This document shows positions 1-10,094 of a stretch of DNA of 64,000 nt, in pieces (the stretch's first letter is position 1; each line of letters begins with the position of its first letter). The notes beneath the pieces were generated by a model that made no database searches, had not been told where the DNA came from, and worked only from the letters and a program-made list of their open reading frames with translations. The stretch is from an uncultured Alsobacter sp. (GTDB lineage: Bacteria; Pseudomonadota; Alphaproteobacteria; Rhizobiales; Beijerinckiaceae). A program made the position numbers and the translations under genes. The stretch covers positions 62,001 through 126,000 of the forward strand of contig NZ_CAMFHB010000011.1 of assembly GCF_945952055.1 (NCBI RefSeq), read 5' to 3'.

Positions 1-309
1 ATGGGCGATGGCGTCCACCTCGCGGATGTTGGCCAGGAACTGGTTGCCGAGGCCCTCGCCCTTCGAGGCGCCGCGCACGATGCCGGCGATGTCGACGAAG
101 GTGATGCGGGTCGGGATGATCTGGCCCGAACTCGCGATCTTCGCCAGCGTGTCCAATCGCGGATCCGGCACCGCGACGTCGCCGACGTTCGGCTCGATCG
201 TGCAGAACGGATAGTTCGCCGCCTGCGCCGCCGCAGTCTGCGTCAGCGCGTTGAAGAGGGTCGACTTGCCGACGTTCGGCAGTCCGACGATTCCACACTT
301 GAAGCCCAT
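1..309 (-). CDS. ychF: Redox-regulated ATPase/GTPase YchF (partial, N-terminal 103 codons)
   Basis: Read on the minus strand, the segment begins with ATG at 309 and runs off the window edge, so only the first 103 codons are visible. The N-terminus holds a P-loop (GLPNVGKST, residues 9-17), followed by the YchF-typical [12 protein letters not shown] segment and the DxxG-type motif [17 protein letters not shown]. YchF is an Obg-family P-loop protein of the cytosol that binds ribosomes and prefers ATP. It is the last visible gene after rplY and pth on the same strand, the usual order in alphaproteobacteria. The call is firm; only the C-terminal part cannot be checked. Confidence 0.95.
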   Translation of the reverse strand, partial: MGFKCGIVGLPNVGKSTLFNALTQTAAAQAANYPFCTIEPNVGDVAVPDPRLDTLAKIASSGQIIPTRITFVDIAGIVRGASKGEGLGNQFLANIREVDAIAH

Positions 310-434
310 GTCAGTGCACCAGTCGTTCGAGGTGGGTAGGCTTGTGCAGGAAAGGGTTGATGAGTACCAGCCCCTCGATGCGTCGGCCGCGTGAGATCGT
401 GAGTTCGAGAGCGCCTGTCAATCGGCGCCAAATC

Positions 435-1058
435 CTAGTTGCCCTTCGCCTCGCCCTTTTCCCGCAACGTCTTCACCTCCGCCCAGCCGCAGGCCTCCAT
501 GCGCAGGTGGACCTTGCTCTGGAAGGCGTTGTCGTCGCCCTTGGCGAGCAGGTCGGCGTGCATCGAGCAGGCGCCGCACAGATCGCCCACCCATTCCAGC
601 TCGGCGCGTCCGAAGTCGTTGAGAACGTAGCCGTGCACGAGATCCTTATGGCCGGGATGGCCGATCCCGAGCCTCACGCGCTTGTAGTCGTTGCCGCACT
701 GGGCGCTGATCGAGCGCAGGCCGTTGTGGCCGGCATTGCCGCCGCCGACCTTCACCCGCAGCTTCGCGGGCGCCAGGTCGAGCTCGTCGTGGAACACGAC
801 CACGTCGCCGAGGGCGATCTTGAAGAAGCGCTGGGCTTCCGCGACCGCCCGTCCGGACTCGTTCATGAAGGTCTCGGGCTTCAGCAGCACGATCTTCTCG
901 TCGGCAATGGTGACGTCCGCGCTCTCGCCCTGAAAGCGGCGCCGCCAGGGGCTCGCCCGGTGCTCGCGCGCGATCGCGTCCAGCGCCATGAAGCCGATAT
1001 TGTGCCGGTTGCCGGCGTAGCGGCTGCCCGGATTGCCCAGCCCGACGAAGAGCAGCAT
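435..1058 (-). CDS. pth: Peptidyl-tRNA hydrolase
   Basis: A 207-aa cytosolic enzyme that frees tRNA from peptidyl-tRNAs dropped by the ribosome. The N-terminus [14 protein letters not shown] and all known catalytic or binding positions are visible: Asn9, His19 (the catalytic base, in NRHNIGF), Asn66 in FMN, Asp91 in HDELD and Asn112 in GGGNAGHNG. The length fits the family (about 190-210 aa). It lies about 100 bp after rplY and 125 bp before ychF on the same strand, and the three are probably cotranscribed as in many alphaproteobacteria. Confidence 0.97.
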   Translation of the reverse strand: MLLFVGLGNPGSRYAGNRHNIGFMALDAIAREHRASPWRRRFQGESADVTIADEKIVLLKPETFMNESGRAVAEAQRFFKIALGDVVVFHDELDLAPAKLRVKVGGGNAGHNGLRSISAQCGNDYKRVRLGIGHPGHKDLVHGYVLNDFGRAELEWVGDLCGACSMHADLLAKGDDNAFQSKVHLRMEACGWAEVKTLREKGEAKGN

Positions 1059-1157
1059 CGAGAGCTCCCGACATGAAGAGGCCGGGCAGGGAGGCTTGCT
1101 CCCGCGCCCGGCCCGGTCTCAGGTCCCGGCGGAACCGGCCTTGCGGCCGGATCGGCC

Positions 1158-1808
1158 TTACTTCTTCGCAGGGGCCGCCTTGGCGGGCGCAGCCGCCGGA
1201 GCGGCGGCGGGGGCCGCGGCCGGAGCCTCGTCCTTCATGCCCGACGGAGCGGCGATCGTGGCGATCGTGAAGTCACGCTCCTGGATGATCGGCTTGCAGT
1301 TCGCCGGCAGCGTCACCGCCGAGATGTGCAGCGAATCGTTGATGTCGAGCCCGGCGAGGTCCGCCGTGATCGAATCCGGGATGTTGTCGGCCGGAACGAG
1401 CATCTCGATGGCGTGGCGCACGATGTTCAGGGTGCCACCGCGCTTGATGCCCGGCGACGTCTCCTGGTTGATGAAGTGCACCGGGACGTCGACGCGGATC
1501 GACTGGCCGGCCTTCAGGCGCAGGAAGTCGACGTGAAGGGGGAAATCCTTCACCGGGTCGAGCTGGTAGTCGCGGGGCAGCACGCGGGTCTTCACGCCGT
1601 CCACCTCGACCTCGAACTGGGTCGTGAGGAAATGACCGGCGAAAATGAGCTGCTGGGTGGTCTTGTAGTCGAGGGCGATCGACACGGGCGCCTCTCCGGC
1701 CCCGTAGATCACGGCAGGCACGAGGCCCTGGCGACGAACGGCACGCGCGGCCCCCTTGCCGCCGGTCGGCCGCGTCGAAGCCTTGATCTGCTTCACGGCT
1801 GTGGACAT
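1158..1808 (-). CDS. rplY: 50S ribosomal protein L25/general stress protein Ctc
   Basis: A 216-aa 5S-rRNA-binding protein of the long (Ctc/TL5) type. The N-terminal half is the L25 domain ([21 protein letters not shown] near residues 17-37). The C-terminal half is the TL5-type beta domain with [16 protein letters not shown]. It ends in a low-complexity tail of Ala-Pro repeats closing with lysines, common in alphaproteobacterial Ctc proteins. The ATG at 1808 is preceded by an AAGGAAGAG purine stretch on the minus strand. It heads the rplY-pth-ychF group. A short inverted repeat (CCGGCC/GGCCGG, 1135-1150) lies just after the stop but lacks a T-tract. Confidence 0.96.
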   Translation of the reverse strand: MSTAVKQIKASTRPTGGKGAARAVRRQGLVPAVIYGAGEAPVSIALDYKTTQQLIFAGHFLTTQFEVEVDGVKTRVLPRDYQLDPVKDFPLHVDFLRLKAGQSIRVDVPVHFINQETSPGIKRGGTLNIVRHAIEMLVPADNIPDSITADLAGLDINDSLHISAVTLPANCKPIIQERDFTIATIAAPSGMKDEAPAAAPAAAPAAAPAKAAPAKK

Positions 1809-1962
1809 GGATCTCTTCCTTCAAAACGAGAGGGCCGCCACGCGGCCCAACACGGTTGCGCCCGTGCCTCCAGGGGTGTCTGGCGGGCGCGGCGGTGCCA
1901 TAGCAGAAAAGGCCCCGCGAGGGAAGGGCACCGTCCCGGACGGCTGCGAGACGGCTGGCGCC

Positions 1963-2907
<945 letters not shown>

Positions 2908-3163
2908 CGGGTGGTCCCCGTTCCAACTGGAGTCGCGACCCGGCCGGCGGACTGGCCCGCGACGGCCAAGGCTGCCGGACTCGGCGCGAGGACCTTCGTC
3001 CTCGGGCGGGTCCATACCAGCGTCGGCAGCCCGGAACAATACGACCGGACCGTGACATCAACATCAAACAGCCGGAACAGGTGCACAAATCCCCGTCAGC
3101 CGCCCACTTGGGCGGGCCGCAAGCGCGGATGAGACCAAATCCGGGGCAAAGCGTTGATGCCCC

Positions 3164-4939
3164 ATGCTCTGGTACGACGATTCATACACATCCGCGGTTC
3201 CCCGCATTCGCCTGCGAGCGGCGCGGGACGTCTGGCAGTCGGCGGCGGGCCGGTCCGAGCCCAAGGCCCAATCCGCGCGTCTCGCCGCCTTCGTGGGACT
3301 GTCCCAGGTGCTCCAGGGCGTCGCGGACGCGGCGCTGGCGGCGCGGGGCCTCGACGACGAAACGCCGGCCACGGGCGAGCTCGGCAGCGCGCTCCACGCG
3401 CTTGCGGCCGTGCTGGCCCGTCCCGACGACCCTGCCGCGGGCGAGCAGGAGGCCTCCCGCCTGCTGGAGGCGCTGGCCGAGGACGGTGAGGGCGACTGGC
3501 GCGACGAGACCATCGCCTGCCGCGCGCCGGAGGGATACGCCTTCTACGCGGTTTACCCGGAGGCCTATGCGGACGCCGCGCGGCGATCGGGCCTCGGCGC
3601 CGACACGCAGGTCATCGGCCTGCGCAGCATCGGGACGGGGCTGGCCGCCATGGTGGCCGCGGCCCTCGGGGCCGAAACCGCCGCCACCCTTAGGCCGGTC
3701 GGACAGCCCTTCGATCGCAGCGTCGTGCCCGGTCCGGGTCTTCTGCGCCGGTGGCAGGCCGCCTCGCGGTCAGCCGCCTTCGCCGTGGTGGACGAGGGGC
3801 CCGGCGCCAGCGGGTCGTCGTTCCGGGCCGCGGTGCGCTGCCTGGAGGAGTGCGGCGTCCCGCGCGACCGCATTCATCTCTTTCCGTCCCACGCCAACGG
3901 CCCGGGCGCCGCGAGCCGGCCCGAGTGGCGGGAGGCGTGGGCGGGCTTCAATCGCCATCCCGCCGACATCGACGCCTTCCTCGGCCTCGATGGGGCTGGC
4001 GACGTCCGGCGGCTCGAAGGCTGGATCGCCAAGGCCACGGGCACCGACGTCCGGTCCGTCCGCGACGTCTCTGCCGGGCGTTGGCGCGAGGTCTTCTGGC
4101 CCGACTCGGAAACCCTGCCCCCGGTCGCACCGGCCCTGGAGCGGCGCAAGATCCTGGCCGAGACCGGGCGAGGCCCCGTGATCGCGCGCTTCGCCGGCCT
4201 GGGCCAGCCCGGCGAGGACAAGCTCGCGCTGGCCAGGGCCCTGGCGGCCTGCGGCTTCGTGCCCGAACCCTACGGCCTGGCCTGCGGATTTCTGGTCGAG
4301 CGATGGCAGGAGGGCGCGCGGCCCGCGACGACGGCGCAGGATCGCGAGCGCATCCTCGCCGTCCTGCCGGACTATCTCGCCGCCCGGGCGCACCTCTTCC
4401 CGGGCCTCGGCCGCCGCGGCGCATCGCTTCCGGCGCTGGCCGCGATGGTCAGGCGCAATGCCGCCGTCCGCTTCGGACCGCAGGGCGAAGCCGCCGGGGC
4501 GGCCCTCGCGGCCCGCGCATCGGCCCTGGTCGAGAAGGTCCGCCCCATCTGCATCGATGGCCGACTGGACCTGTGCGAATGGCTGGTGGATGAGGGCGGG
4601 CGCGTCCTCAAGGCCGATGCCATCGACCACCACGACGACCATTCGCTGGTCGGCTGCCAGGACCTCGCCTGGGACGTGGCCGGCGCCGCGGCCGAATTGC
4701 ACCTCGACACGGCGCAGACACGGGCCCTGTGCGGCGCGATCGGCGAACGTGGCGTGCCGCAGCCGGATTGGGATCTCGTGTCCTTCTACACGCCCTGCTA
4801 TGCGGCGAGCCGCCTCGCGGCGGACTGCCTGGCGCGCGACATGGCGGGCCCGGGCGAGGAGGGGGAACGGCTGGAACGACGCGCCGACGGCTATGCCCAC
4901 CGGCTGGCGGCGACGCTCGGCATGCGAGAGAGCCCCTAG
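3164..4939 (+). CDS. Uncharacterised protein with phosphoribosyltransferase-like and kinase-like parts
   Basis: This 591-aa protein has no function I can name. Residues about 120-245 look like a type I phosphoribosyltransferase core: GLRSIGTGLAAMVAAALG at 152-169 and VVDEGPGASGSSFRAA at 208-223, which resembles the PRPP loop with a DEGPG variant. Residues about 330-591 recall the aminoglycoside-phosphotransferase/kinase-like fold, with KADAIDHHDDHSLVGCQD at 483-500 then LAWDVAGA, similar to the catalytic Asp segment of that fold. No signal peptide is seen. It faces prs head to head and overlaps the moaE stop tail to tail (the two TAG codons share bases near 4937). The domain assignments are inference from short motifs. 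Confidence 0.75.
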   Translation: MLWYDDSYTSAVPRIRLRAARDVWQSAAGRSEPKAQSARLAAFVGLSQVLQGVADAALAARGLDDETPATGELGSALHALAAVLARPDDPAAGEQEASRLLEALAEDGEGDWRDETIACRAPEGYAFYAVYPEAYADAARRSGLGADTQVIGLRSIGTGLAAMVAAALGAETAATLRPVGQPFDRSVVPGPGLLRRWQAASRSAAFAVVDEGPGASGSSFRAAVRCLEECGVPRDRIHLFPSHANGPGAASRPEWREAWAGFNRHPADIDAFLGLDGAGDVRRLEGWIAKATGTDVRSVRDVSAGRWREVFWPDSETLPPVAPALERRKILAETGRGPVIARFAGLGQPGEDKLALARALAACGFVPEPYGLACGFLVERWQEGARPATTAQDRERILAVLPDYLAARAHLFPGLGRRGASLPALAAMVRRNAAVRFGPQGEAAGAALAARASALVEKVRPICIDGRLDLCEWLVDEGGRVLKADAIDHHDDHSLVGCQDLAWDVAGAAAELHLDTAQTRALCGAIGERGVPQPDWDLVSFYTPCYAASRLAADCLARDMAGPGEEGERLERRADGYAHRLAATLGMRESP

Positions 4940-5403
4940 CCCCAGCGCTCCGCGGCGCGGTCGTCGGCGTCCTTGGCCTCGACCCAGTCTCCCGCGGACC
5001 CGTCGATGCCGTGCTCCTTCTTCCAGAACGGCGCGCGCGTCTTGAGGAAATCCATCATGAACTCGGCCGCGGCGAACGCCGCAGCCCGGTGGGCCGAGGC
5101 CGCGACGACGAGGACGATGTTGCCGCCCGGCGGGATACGGCCGCTGCGGTGGATCGCCGTCAGGCCCATCAGGGGCCAGCGCGCGCAGGCCTGTTCGGCC
5201 ACCCGGCGCATCTCCTCCTCGGCCATGCCCGGATAGTGCTCGAGCTCCAGGGCCGCGAGGCGCCCCTGCTCGTCCCGGCACAGGCCGGAGAACGTGGCGA
5301 CGGCCCCGATGTCGGTGCGCCCGGCGGTCAGCGCCGCCACCTCCGACGCGAGGTCGAAATCCGCGGTCTGGACGCGGATGGCGACGGGGCAGGGGGCGGA
5401 CAC
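4936..5403 (-). CDS. moaE: Molybdopterin synthase catalytic subunit MoaE
   Basis: A 155-aa cytosolic enzyme that inserts sulfur carried by MoaD into precursor Z to make molybdopterin. Typical MoaE segments are visible: FSGLCRDEQG, ELEHYPGMAEEEM, HRSGRIPPGGNIVLVVAASAHR and EFMMDFLKTRAPFWKKE, the last carrying the conserved Lys pair. The start is GTG at 5403, one base after the moaD stop, pointing to translational coupling. It is the last gene of uvrC-pgsA-moaD-moaE, an order common in Hyphomicrobiales. Confidence 0.95.
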   Translation of the reverse strand: MSAPCPVAIRVQTADFDLASEVAALTAGRTDIGAVATFSGLCRDEQGRLAALELEHYPGMAEEEMRRVAEQACARWPLMGLTAIHRSGRIPPGGNIVLVVAASAHRAAAFAAAEFMMDFLKTRAPFWKKEHGIDGSAGDWVEAKDADDRAAERWG

Positions 5404-5404
5404 C

Positions 5405-5656
5405 TCAGCCCCCCGTCATCGGCGGAAAGAACGCGACCTCATGGGCGCCGGCGACCGGTGCGTCGGGCTTCACGTGCTTGCGATCCAGCGCCGCGCGCAC
5501 CACGGCGGGATTTTCGAAGGCATAGGCATAGCCCTCGCCGCGTCCCGCGAGCCAGGCGGCGAGGTCCCGCACGGTCGTCACCTCGCCGGGGAGCTCGATC
5601 TCTTCCTCGGCCTTGCCGATGCGCTCGCGAACCCAGGCGAAATAGACGAGCTTCAT
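5405..5656 (-). CDS. moaD: Molybdopterin synthase sulfur-carrier subunit MoaD
   Basis: An 83-aa ubiquitin-fold protein (MKLVYFAWVRERIGKAEEEIELPGE at the N-terminus, split here by meaning only) that ends in FFPPMTGG. The C-terminal Gly-Gly is the site that becomes a thiocarboxylate in molybdopterin synthesis. It is separated by a single base from pgsA upstream and overlaps the spacing of moaE downstream, so it belongs to the same tight operon. Length and the Gly-Gly end match the family. Confidence 0.93.
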   Translation of the reverse strand: MKLVYFAWVRERIGKAEEEIELPGEVTTVRDLAAWLAGRGEGYAYAFENPAVVRAALDRKHVKPDAPVAGAHEVAFFPPMTGG

Positions 5657-5657
5657 C

Positions 5658-6254
5658 TCAGCCCTCGTGGTCGATCACGTGGTGGATGCCCGCCCGGAAA
5701 TAATCCCAGCCCGTGTAGAGGGTGAGCAGCGCGGCGATCCACAGCAGCACGAGGCCGATGGTCACCGTGCCCGGCAGCACGGTCTCTCCCGCCGGCCCGA
5801 CGATGAGGAAGCCGAGCGCCACGAGCTGAAGGGTCGTCTTCCACTTGGCCACGGTCGACACGGGCACGCTGACCCGCAGTTCGGCCAGGTACTCCCGCAA
5901 GCCGGACACCAGGATTTCGCGCGACAGGATGACGATCGCGGCCCAGATCGACCAGCTGGAGATGGTCCGGTCGGCGACCAGCATCAGGAGGCAGGCCGCG
6001 ACGAGCAACTTGTCGGCGATGGGATCGAGCATGCGGCCAAGCGCCGACTGCTGCGACCAGGCCCGTGCCAGGTAGCCGTCGAAATAGTCCGTGATGGCCG
6101 CGGCCGTGAAGACCCCGAGCGCCACCCAGCGCATCCAGAACTCTTCCGGCCAGAACATGCACACGACCACGACCGGCACCGCGACGACGCGCCCGTAGGT
6201 GAGCACGTTGGGCAGGCTGAACGGGTGAGCACGCATGGGAGCGGAAAGCGTCAT
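5658..6254 (-). CDS. pgsA: CDP-diacylglycerol-glycerol-3-phosphate 3-phosphatidyltransferase
   Basis: A 198-aa integral membrane enzyme that makes phosphatidylglycerol phosphate from CDP-diacylglycerol. The CDP-alcohol phosphatidyltransferase signature is complete: DGYLARAW, eight residues, then GRMLDPIADKLL, giving the D-G-x2-A-R-x8-G-x3-D-x3-D pattern near residues 60-85. Several hydrophobic segments surround it. The ATG at 6254 gives MTLSAPMRAHPFSLPNVLTY, the usual N-terminus of PgsA. It follows uvrC by 90 bp and precedes moaD by one base. Confidence 0.95.
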   Translation of the reverse strand: MTLSAPMRAHPFSLPNVLTYGRVVAVPVVVVCMFWPEEFWMRWVALGVFTAAAITDYFDGYLARAWSQQSALGRMLDPIADKLLVAACLLMLVADRTISSWSIWAAIVILSREILVSGLREYLAELRVSVPVSTVAKWKTTLQLVALGFLIVGPAGETVLPGTVTIGLVLLWIAALLTLYTGWDYFRAGIHHVIDHEG

Positions 6255-6344
6255 GGGCGCCGAGAGAACATGGCGGACGGGGAAGCGTCAACCGCGCGAG
6301 ACGCCGTCCTGTATCCCGGATCCGACGACATCGTGTGCATGCGC

Positions 6345-8390
6345 TCAACGGCTCTCATGGAAGTGATCGTACACGGCCCTCGCCGTGGCCATGTTGACGC
6401 CGGGCGTGGCCGCCAGGTCGTCGAGCGAAGCCCGGGCGATGGCCTTGGCGGTCCCGAAATGCAGCAGCAGGGCCCTCTTGCGGGCCGGCCCGATGCCGGA
6501 GATCTCGTCCAGCGGGCTCTTCGTGAACTCACGCTTGCGCTTGGCGCGGTGGGTGCCGATGGCGAAGCGATGCGCCTCGTCCCGCAGGCGCTGGATGAAA
6601 TACAGGGCCGGGTCGCGCGGGGCGAGCTTGAACGGTTCGCGCCCGGGGACGAAGAAGGTCTCGCGGCCCGCGTCACGATCCGGCCCCTTGGCCACCCCCA
6701 CCATGGGCACGCCCTCGATTCCCAGGTCGCGCAGCACCCCCTGGGCAGCCTCGAGCTGACCCTTGCCGCCGTCGATGAGCACCAGGTCGGGCCAAGCCGG
6801 CATGTCGCCGCCGGCAGCCTCGGCATCGGCCCCGCCGTCCTGCGGCACCTCGCGCGGCGCCTCCTTCACGAGCCGCGCGAAGCGGCGCGTCAGCACCTCG
6901 CGCATCATGCCGAAGTCGTCGCCCGGGGTGAGCTCCGTCGACTTGATGTTGAAGGTCCGGTAGTGCGGCTTCGAGAAGCCCTGGCCGCCGGCCACGATCA
7001 TGGCGCCGACCGCGTTCGTGCCCATGATGTGGGAGTTGTCGTAGACCTCCACCCGGCGAACCGGTCCCGCCACGCCGAAGGCCTGGCCGATGGCGGCCAG
7101 CAGCTTCTGCTGGGACGAAGTGTCGGCGAGCCTGCGGCCGAGCGCCTCGCGGGCGTTCTGGGCGGCGTGCTCGACGAGGTCGCGCTTCTCCCCGCGCTTG
7201 GGCACCGCCACCTCGACGCGCGATCCCGCCTTGGTCGAGAGCGCGTCCTGCAGCAGCTCCAGGTCCTCGGTGGCATGCGACAGCAGCACGAGGCTGGGCG
7301 TCGGCTTGTCGTCGTAGAACTGGGCGACGAAGGCGCCGAGCACCTCTTCGGCCGGGGTCGACCTGTCCGCCCGGGGGAAATAGGCGCGATTGCCCCAGTT
7401 CTGGAAATTGCGGAAGAAGAAGACCTGGATGCAGAACTGGCCCGCCTCCTCGTGGAGGGCGAAGACGTCCGCCTCCTCGACGCTCTGCGGATTGATGTCC
7501 TGGCTCGCCTGGATGGCCGACAGGGCGGCCAGGCGGTCGCGATAGCGCGCCGCGCGCTCGAATTCGAGTTCGTCGGACGCCCTCTGCATCTCGTCGGCCA
7601 GGGACTTCTTCACCCCCTGGCTTCCGCCCCGCAGGAAGTCGCGGGCCTGCGAGACCAGCCGGGCATATTCGACATGGCCGATCTCGCCCGTGCACGGGCC
7701 CGAGCAGCGCTTGATCTGGTGCAGCAGGCAGGGGCGCGTGCGGTTCTCGTAGTAGCTGTCGGTGCAGCTGCGCAGCAGGAACGCGCGTTGCAGCGCGTTC
7801 AGCGTTCGGTTGACGGCCCAGACGCTGGCGAAAGGCCCGAAATAGTCGCCCGGCCGGTTGCGCGCGCCGCGGTGCTTGGTCAGCTGCGGCGACACGTGGT
7901 CGCCGGTGATGACGATGTAGGGGAACGACTTGTCGTCGCGCAGCAGCACGTTGAAGCGCGGCTTCAGCTGCTTGATGAGGTTGGCCTCGAGCAGCAGGGC
8001 CTCGGTCTCGGTCTCCGTGGTGACGAACTCCATCGCCGCCGTTTCGGAGATCATCCGGGCGATGCGGTTCGAATGGCCGATGCCGCGCGTGTAGGACGCG
8101 ACCCGCTTCTTCAGGCTGCGCGCCTTGCCGACGTAGAGCACGTCGCCGGCCGTATCCATCATGCGGTAGACGCCTGGCCCGTTCGGCAGCGTCTTCCAGA
8201 AATGCCGGATGACGGCGACGCCGGCGCGGAGCCGCGCGCTCCCGCCTTCGGTGTCGAAGGCGAGGTCCGTGCCGGAGTCGGCTTCCGTGGCGAGGTCGTC
8301 CGCCGCGTCCTCGACGAGGTCGGCGTCGTCCTCCTCCAGGTCCGGCGGGAGGTCTGAGTCGGGGTGCGTGCGGGGCGGCATGCGGGACAT
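6345..8390 (-). CDS. uvrC: UvrABC system protein C (excinuclease subunit)
   Basis: A 681-aa cytosolic nuclease subunit that cuts both sides of a lesion in nucleotide excision repair. Order of parts: an acidic N-terminal extension of about 60 residues rich in Asp and Glu, a GIY-YIG domain ([12 protein letters not shown] and [15 protein letters not shown]), a UVR motif ([17 protein letters not shown]) that contacts UvrB, the RNase-H-like endonuclease domain ([17 protein letters not shown]), and C-terminal helix-hairpin-helix motifs ([19 protein letters not shown]). It leads the uvrC-pgsA-moaD-moaE operon. uvrB is also in this window, at 45.9-48.7 kb. Confidence 0.97.
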   Translation of the reverse strand: MSRMPPRTHPDSDLPPDLEEDDADLVEDAADDLATEADSGTDLAFDTEGGSARLRAGVAVIRHFWKTLPNGPGVYRMMDTAGDVLYVGKARSLKKRVASYTRGIGHSNRIARMISETAAMEFVTTETETEALLLEANLIKQLKPRFNVLLRDDKSFPYIVITGDHVSPQLTKHRGARNRPGDYFGPFASVWAVNRTLNALQRAFLLRSCTDSYYENRTRPCLLHQIKRCSGPCTGEIGHVEYARLVSQARDFLRGGSQGVKKSLADEMQRASDELEFERAARYRDRLAALSAIQASQDINPQSVEEADVFALHEEAGQFCIQVFFFRNFQNWGNRAYFPRADRSTPAEEVLGAFVAQFYDDKPTPSLVLLSHATEDLELLQDALSTKAGSRVEVAVPKRGEKRDLVEHAAQNAREALGRRLADTSSQQKLLAAIGQAFGVAGPVRRVEVYDNSHIMGTNAVGAMIVAGGQGFSKPHYRTFNIKSTELTPGDDFGMMREVLTRRFARLVKEAPREVPQDGGADAEAAGGDMPAWPDLVLIDGGKGQLEAAQGVLRDLGIEGVPMVGVAKGPDRDAGRETFFVPGREPFKLAPRDPALYFIQRLRDEAHRFAIGTHRAKRKREFTKSPLDEISGIGPARKRALLLHFGTAKAIARASLDDLAATPGVNMATARAVYDHFHESR

Positions 8391-8526
8391 TTAGGACGCC
8401 CGGCCGCGTGAGGGAAGGCGCAGGTTGCCACCGAGTCACGCGTCGGGGCTGGTCGTGCGCCCACGCTTGCGCCAGGGGGCGCGCCGGGCGCAGTCTGGCG
8501 GCGCAAGGAACTCCGGAGCAAAGACC

Positions 8527-8844
8527 ATGGCCTTCCAGTGCGACATTCCCGCCCGCCCGACCGTCCAGGTGGACGACGAGGCGGTCCGCATCACGCGCTG
8601 GGATTTCGAGCCGGGCGCGGTGACGGGGTGGCACCGCCACGGCTGGCCTTATTTCGTGGTCATGCTGGTGGCCGGCGTGCTGCGCGTGCACGACGGAAGC
8701 AAGGTCACGGACGTCCCCCTCGAGGCGGGCCAGTCCTATCGCCGGCCCGAGGGCATCGAGCACGACGTCATGAACGGCTCCGCGCACCCGATCTCTTTCG
8801 TGGAAATCGAGGTGAAGCGGCCGGATCTGCTGGCGAATCCGTAA
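8527..8844 (+). CDS. Small cupin-domain protein
   Basis: A 105-aa single-domain cupin starting at the ATG at 8527; the frame is open further upstream but homology-like sequence starts at MAFQCDIPARPTVQVDD. The first cupin motif is visible as GWHRHGWPYFVVML near residues 34-47 (G-x-H-x-H) and the second as YRRPEGIEHDVMN near residues 74-86, so metal-binding His residues are kept. Substrate unknown; similar proteins are annotated only as cupins. It stands 36 bp before the pita-bread hydrolase gene on the same strand and could be cotranscribed with it. Confidence 0.85.
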   Translation: MAFQCDIPARPTVQVDDEAVRITRWDFEPGAVTGWHRHGWPYFVVMLVAGVLRVHDGSKVTDVPLEAGQSYRRPEGIEHDVMNGSAHPISFVEIEVKRPDLLANP

Positions 8845-8880
8845 GAGCCGCCGTCAGATGACCTGTCTTCCCGTTTCGAT

Positions 8881-10044
8881 GTGAGCGAGCCCATGGCCGT
8901 GCATTTCAGCCGCGACGAATTCGCCAGCCGCCGTGACCGCCTGCTTGCGGCCATGGCCGCCCGAGGGCTCGACGGGATGCTGCTGTTTGCCCAGGAGAGC
9001 CACTTCTGGCTGACGGGCTACGACACGTTCGGTTTCTGCTTCTACCAGACCATCTACGTGGCCGCCGACGGACGCATGGCGCTCCTCACGCGCTCGGCCG
9101 ACCTGCGCCAGGCCCAGCACACGTCCATCCTGTCCGACGTGCGCATCTGGCGGGATGCCGAGGGCTCCAATCCGACGCTCGACACGGTGCGGCTCGTGCG
9201 TGATCTCGGCGGGGCGGGCAAGCGCATCGGCGTCGAGTTCGACAGCTACGGCCTGACGCACTTCAATGGCCGGAGGCTGGAGGCAGCCTTCGACGGCGTG
9301 GCGACGCTGGTCGACGCGTCCGACCTCGTCTCGCGCCTGCGCGCCGTGAAGTCGGCGGCGGAGATCGCCTGCGTGCGCGAGGCGGGCCGGCTCTCCGACC
9401 TGGCCGACCGGGCCGCCATCGCAGCGATCCGCGCCGGTGCGGACGAAGGCGAGATCCTCGCCGCGCAGCAGGGCGCGGTGTTCGCGGCGGGCGGCGACTA
9501 TCCCGGCAACGAGTTCATCATCGGCAGCGGCCGGGACGCGCTGCTGTGCCGCTACAAGTCGGGGCGCCGGAAGCTCGATGCGGTCGACCAGATCACGCTC
9601 GAATTCGCGGGGGCGTTTCGCCACTACCATGCCGCGATCATGCGGACGGTGGCCGTCGGTGAGCCCCGGCCGCTGCACGTGCGCTACCATGCGGTCGCGC
9701 GCGAGGCCCTGCTGGCCTGCGAGGCCGCGATCCGCCCCGGTGCGACGGCCGGGGACGTGTTCGCCGCCCATACGGGGGTGTTCGACGCGCACGGGCTGGG
9801 CACCCACCGTCTGAACGCCTGCGGTTATTCGCTGGGAGCGAAATTCACTCCGTCATGGATGGACCCGCCCATGTTCTACGCGGACAATTCATGGGTGCTG
9901 GAACCGGGCATGGTGATGTTCGCCCACATGATCCTCATGGATTCGCAGAGCGAGACGGCGATGTGCCTCGGGCGGACCTATCTGGTCACCCCGGAGGGGC
10001 GGGAAACCTTGAACTGTACCCAACTGGACCTGCAGGTCCGATAG
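8881..10044 (+). CDS. M24-family pita-bread hydrolase, metal-free creatinase/ectoine-hydrolase-like
   Basis: A 387-aa protein with an N-terminal creatinase-type domain (SRDEFASRRDRLLAAMAARG, then HFWLTGYDTFGFCFYQ) and a C-terminal pita-bread domain from about residue 165. In true aminopeptidases P the metal is held by Asp, Asp, His, Glu and Glu. Here the matching stretches are TLEFAGAF, AAIMRTVAVG, CGYSLGAKF, MVMFAHMIL and TAMCLGRTYLV, so all five ligands appear replaced. That, and the RHYHAAIMRT stretch, fits the metal-independent creatinase or ectoine-hydrolase branch. GTG at 8881 and ATG at 8893 are both possible starts; neither has a clear ribosome-binding site. Confidence 0.88.
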   Translation: MSEPMAVHFSRDEFASRRDRLLAAMAARGLDGMLLFAQESHFWLTGYDTFGFCFYQTIYVAADGRMALLTRSADLRQAQHTSILSDVRIWRDAEGSNPTLDTVRLVRDLGGAGKRIGVEFDSYGLTHFNGRRLEAAFDGVATLVDASDLVSRLRAVKSAAEIACVREAGRLSDLADRAAIAAIRAGADEGEILAAQQGAVFAAGGDYPGNEFIIGSGRDALLCRYKSGRRKLDAVDQITLEFAGAFRHYHAAIMRTVAVGEPRPLHVRYHAVAREALLACEAAIRPGATAGDVFAAHTGVFDAHGLGTHRLNACGYSLGAKFTPSWMDPPMFYADNSWVLEPGMVMFAHMILMDSQSETAMCLGRTYLVTPEGRETLNCTQLDLQVR

Positions 10045-10094
10045 GCGTAATGGTGCCGGGACGCGGCGTATCGATTGAACCGGGAGGAAGCACG

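Noticed and set aside
5667-8357. Open frame of about 900 codons opposite pgsA and uvrC
   Set aside because: Both minus-strand genes are certain from complete motifs, so this is a shadow.
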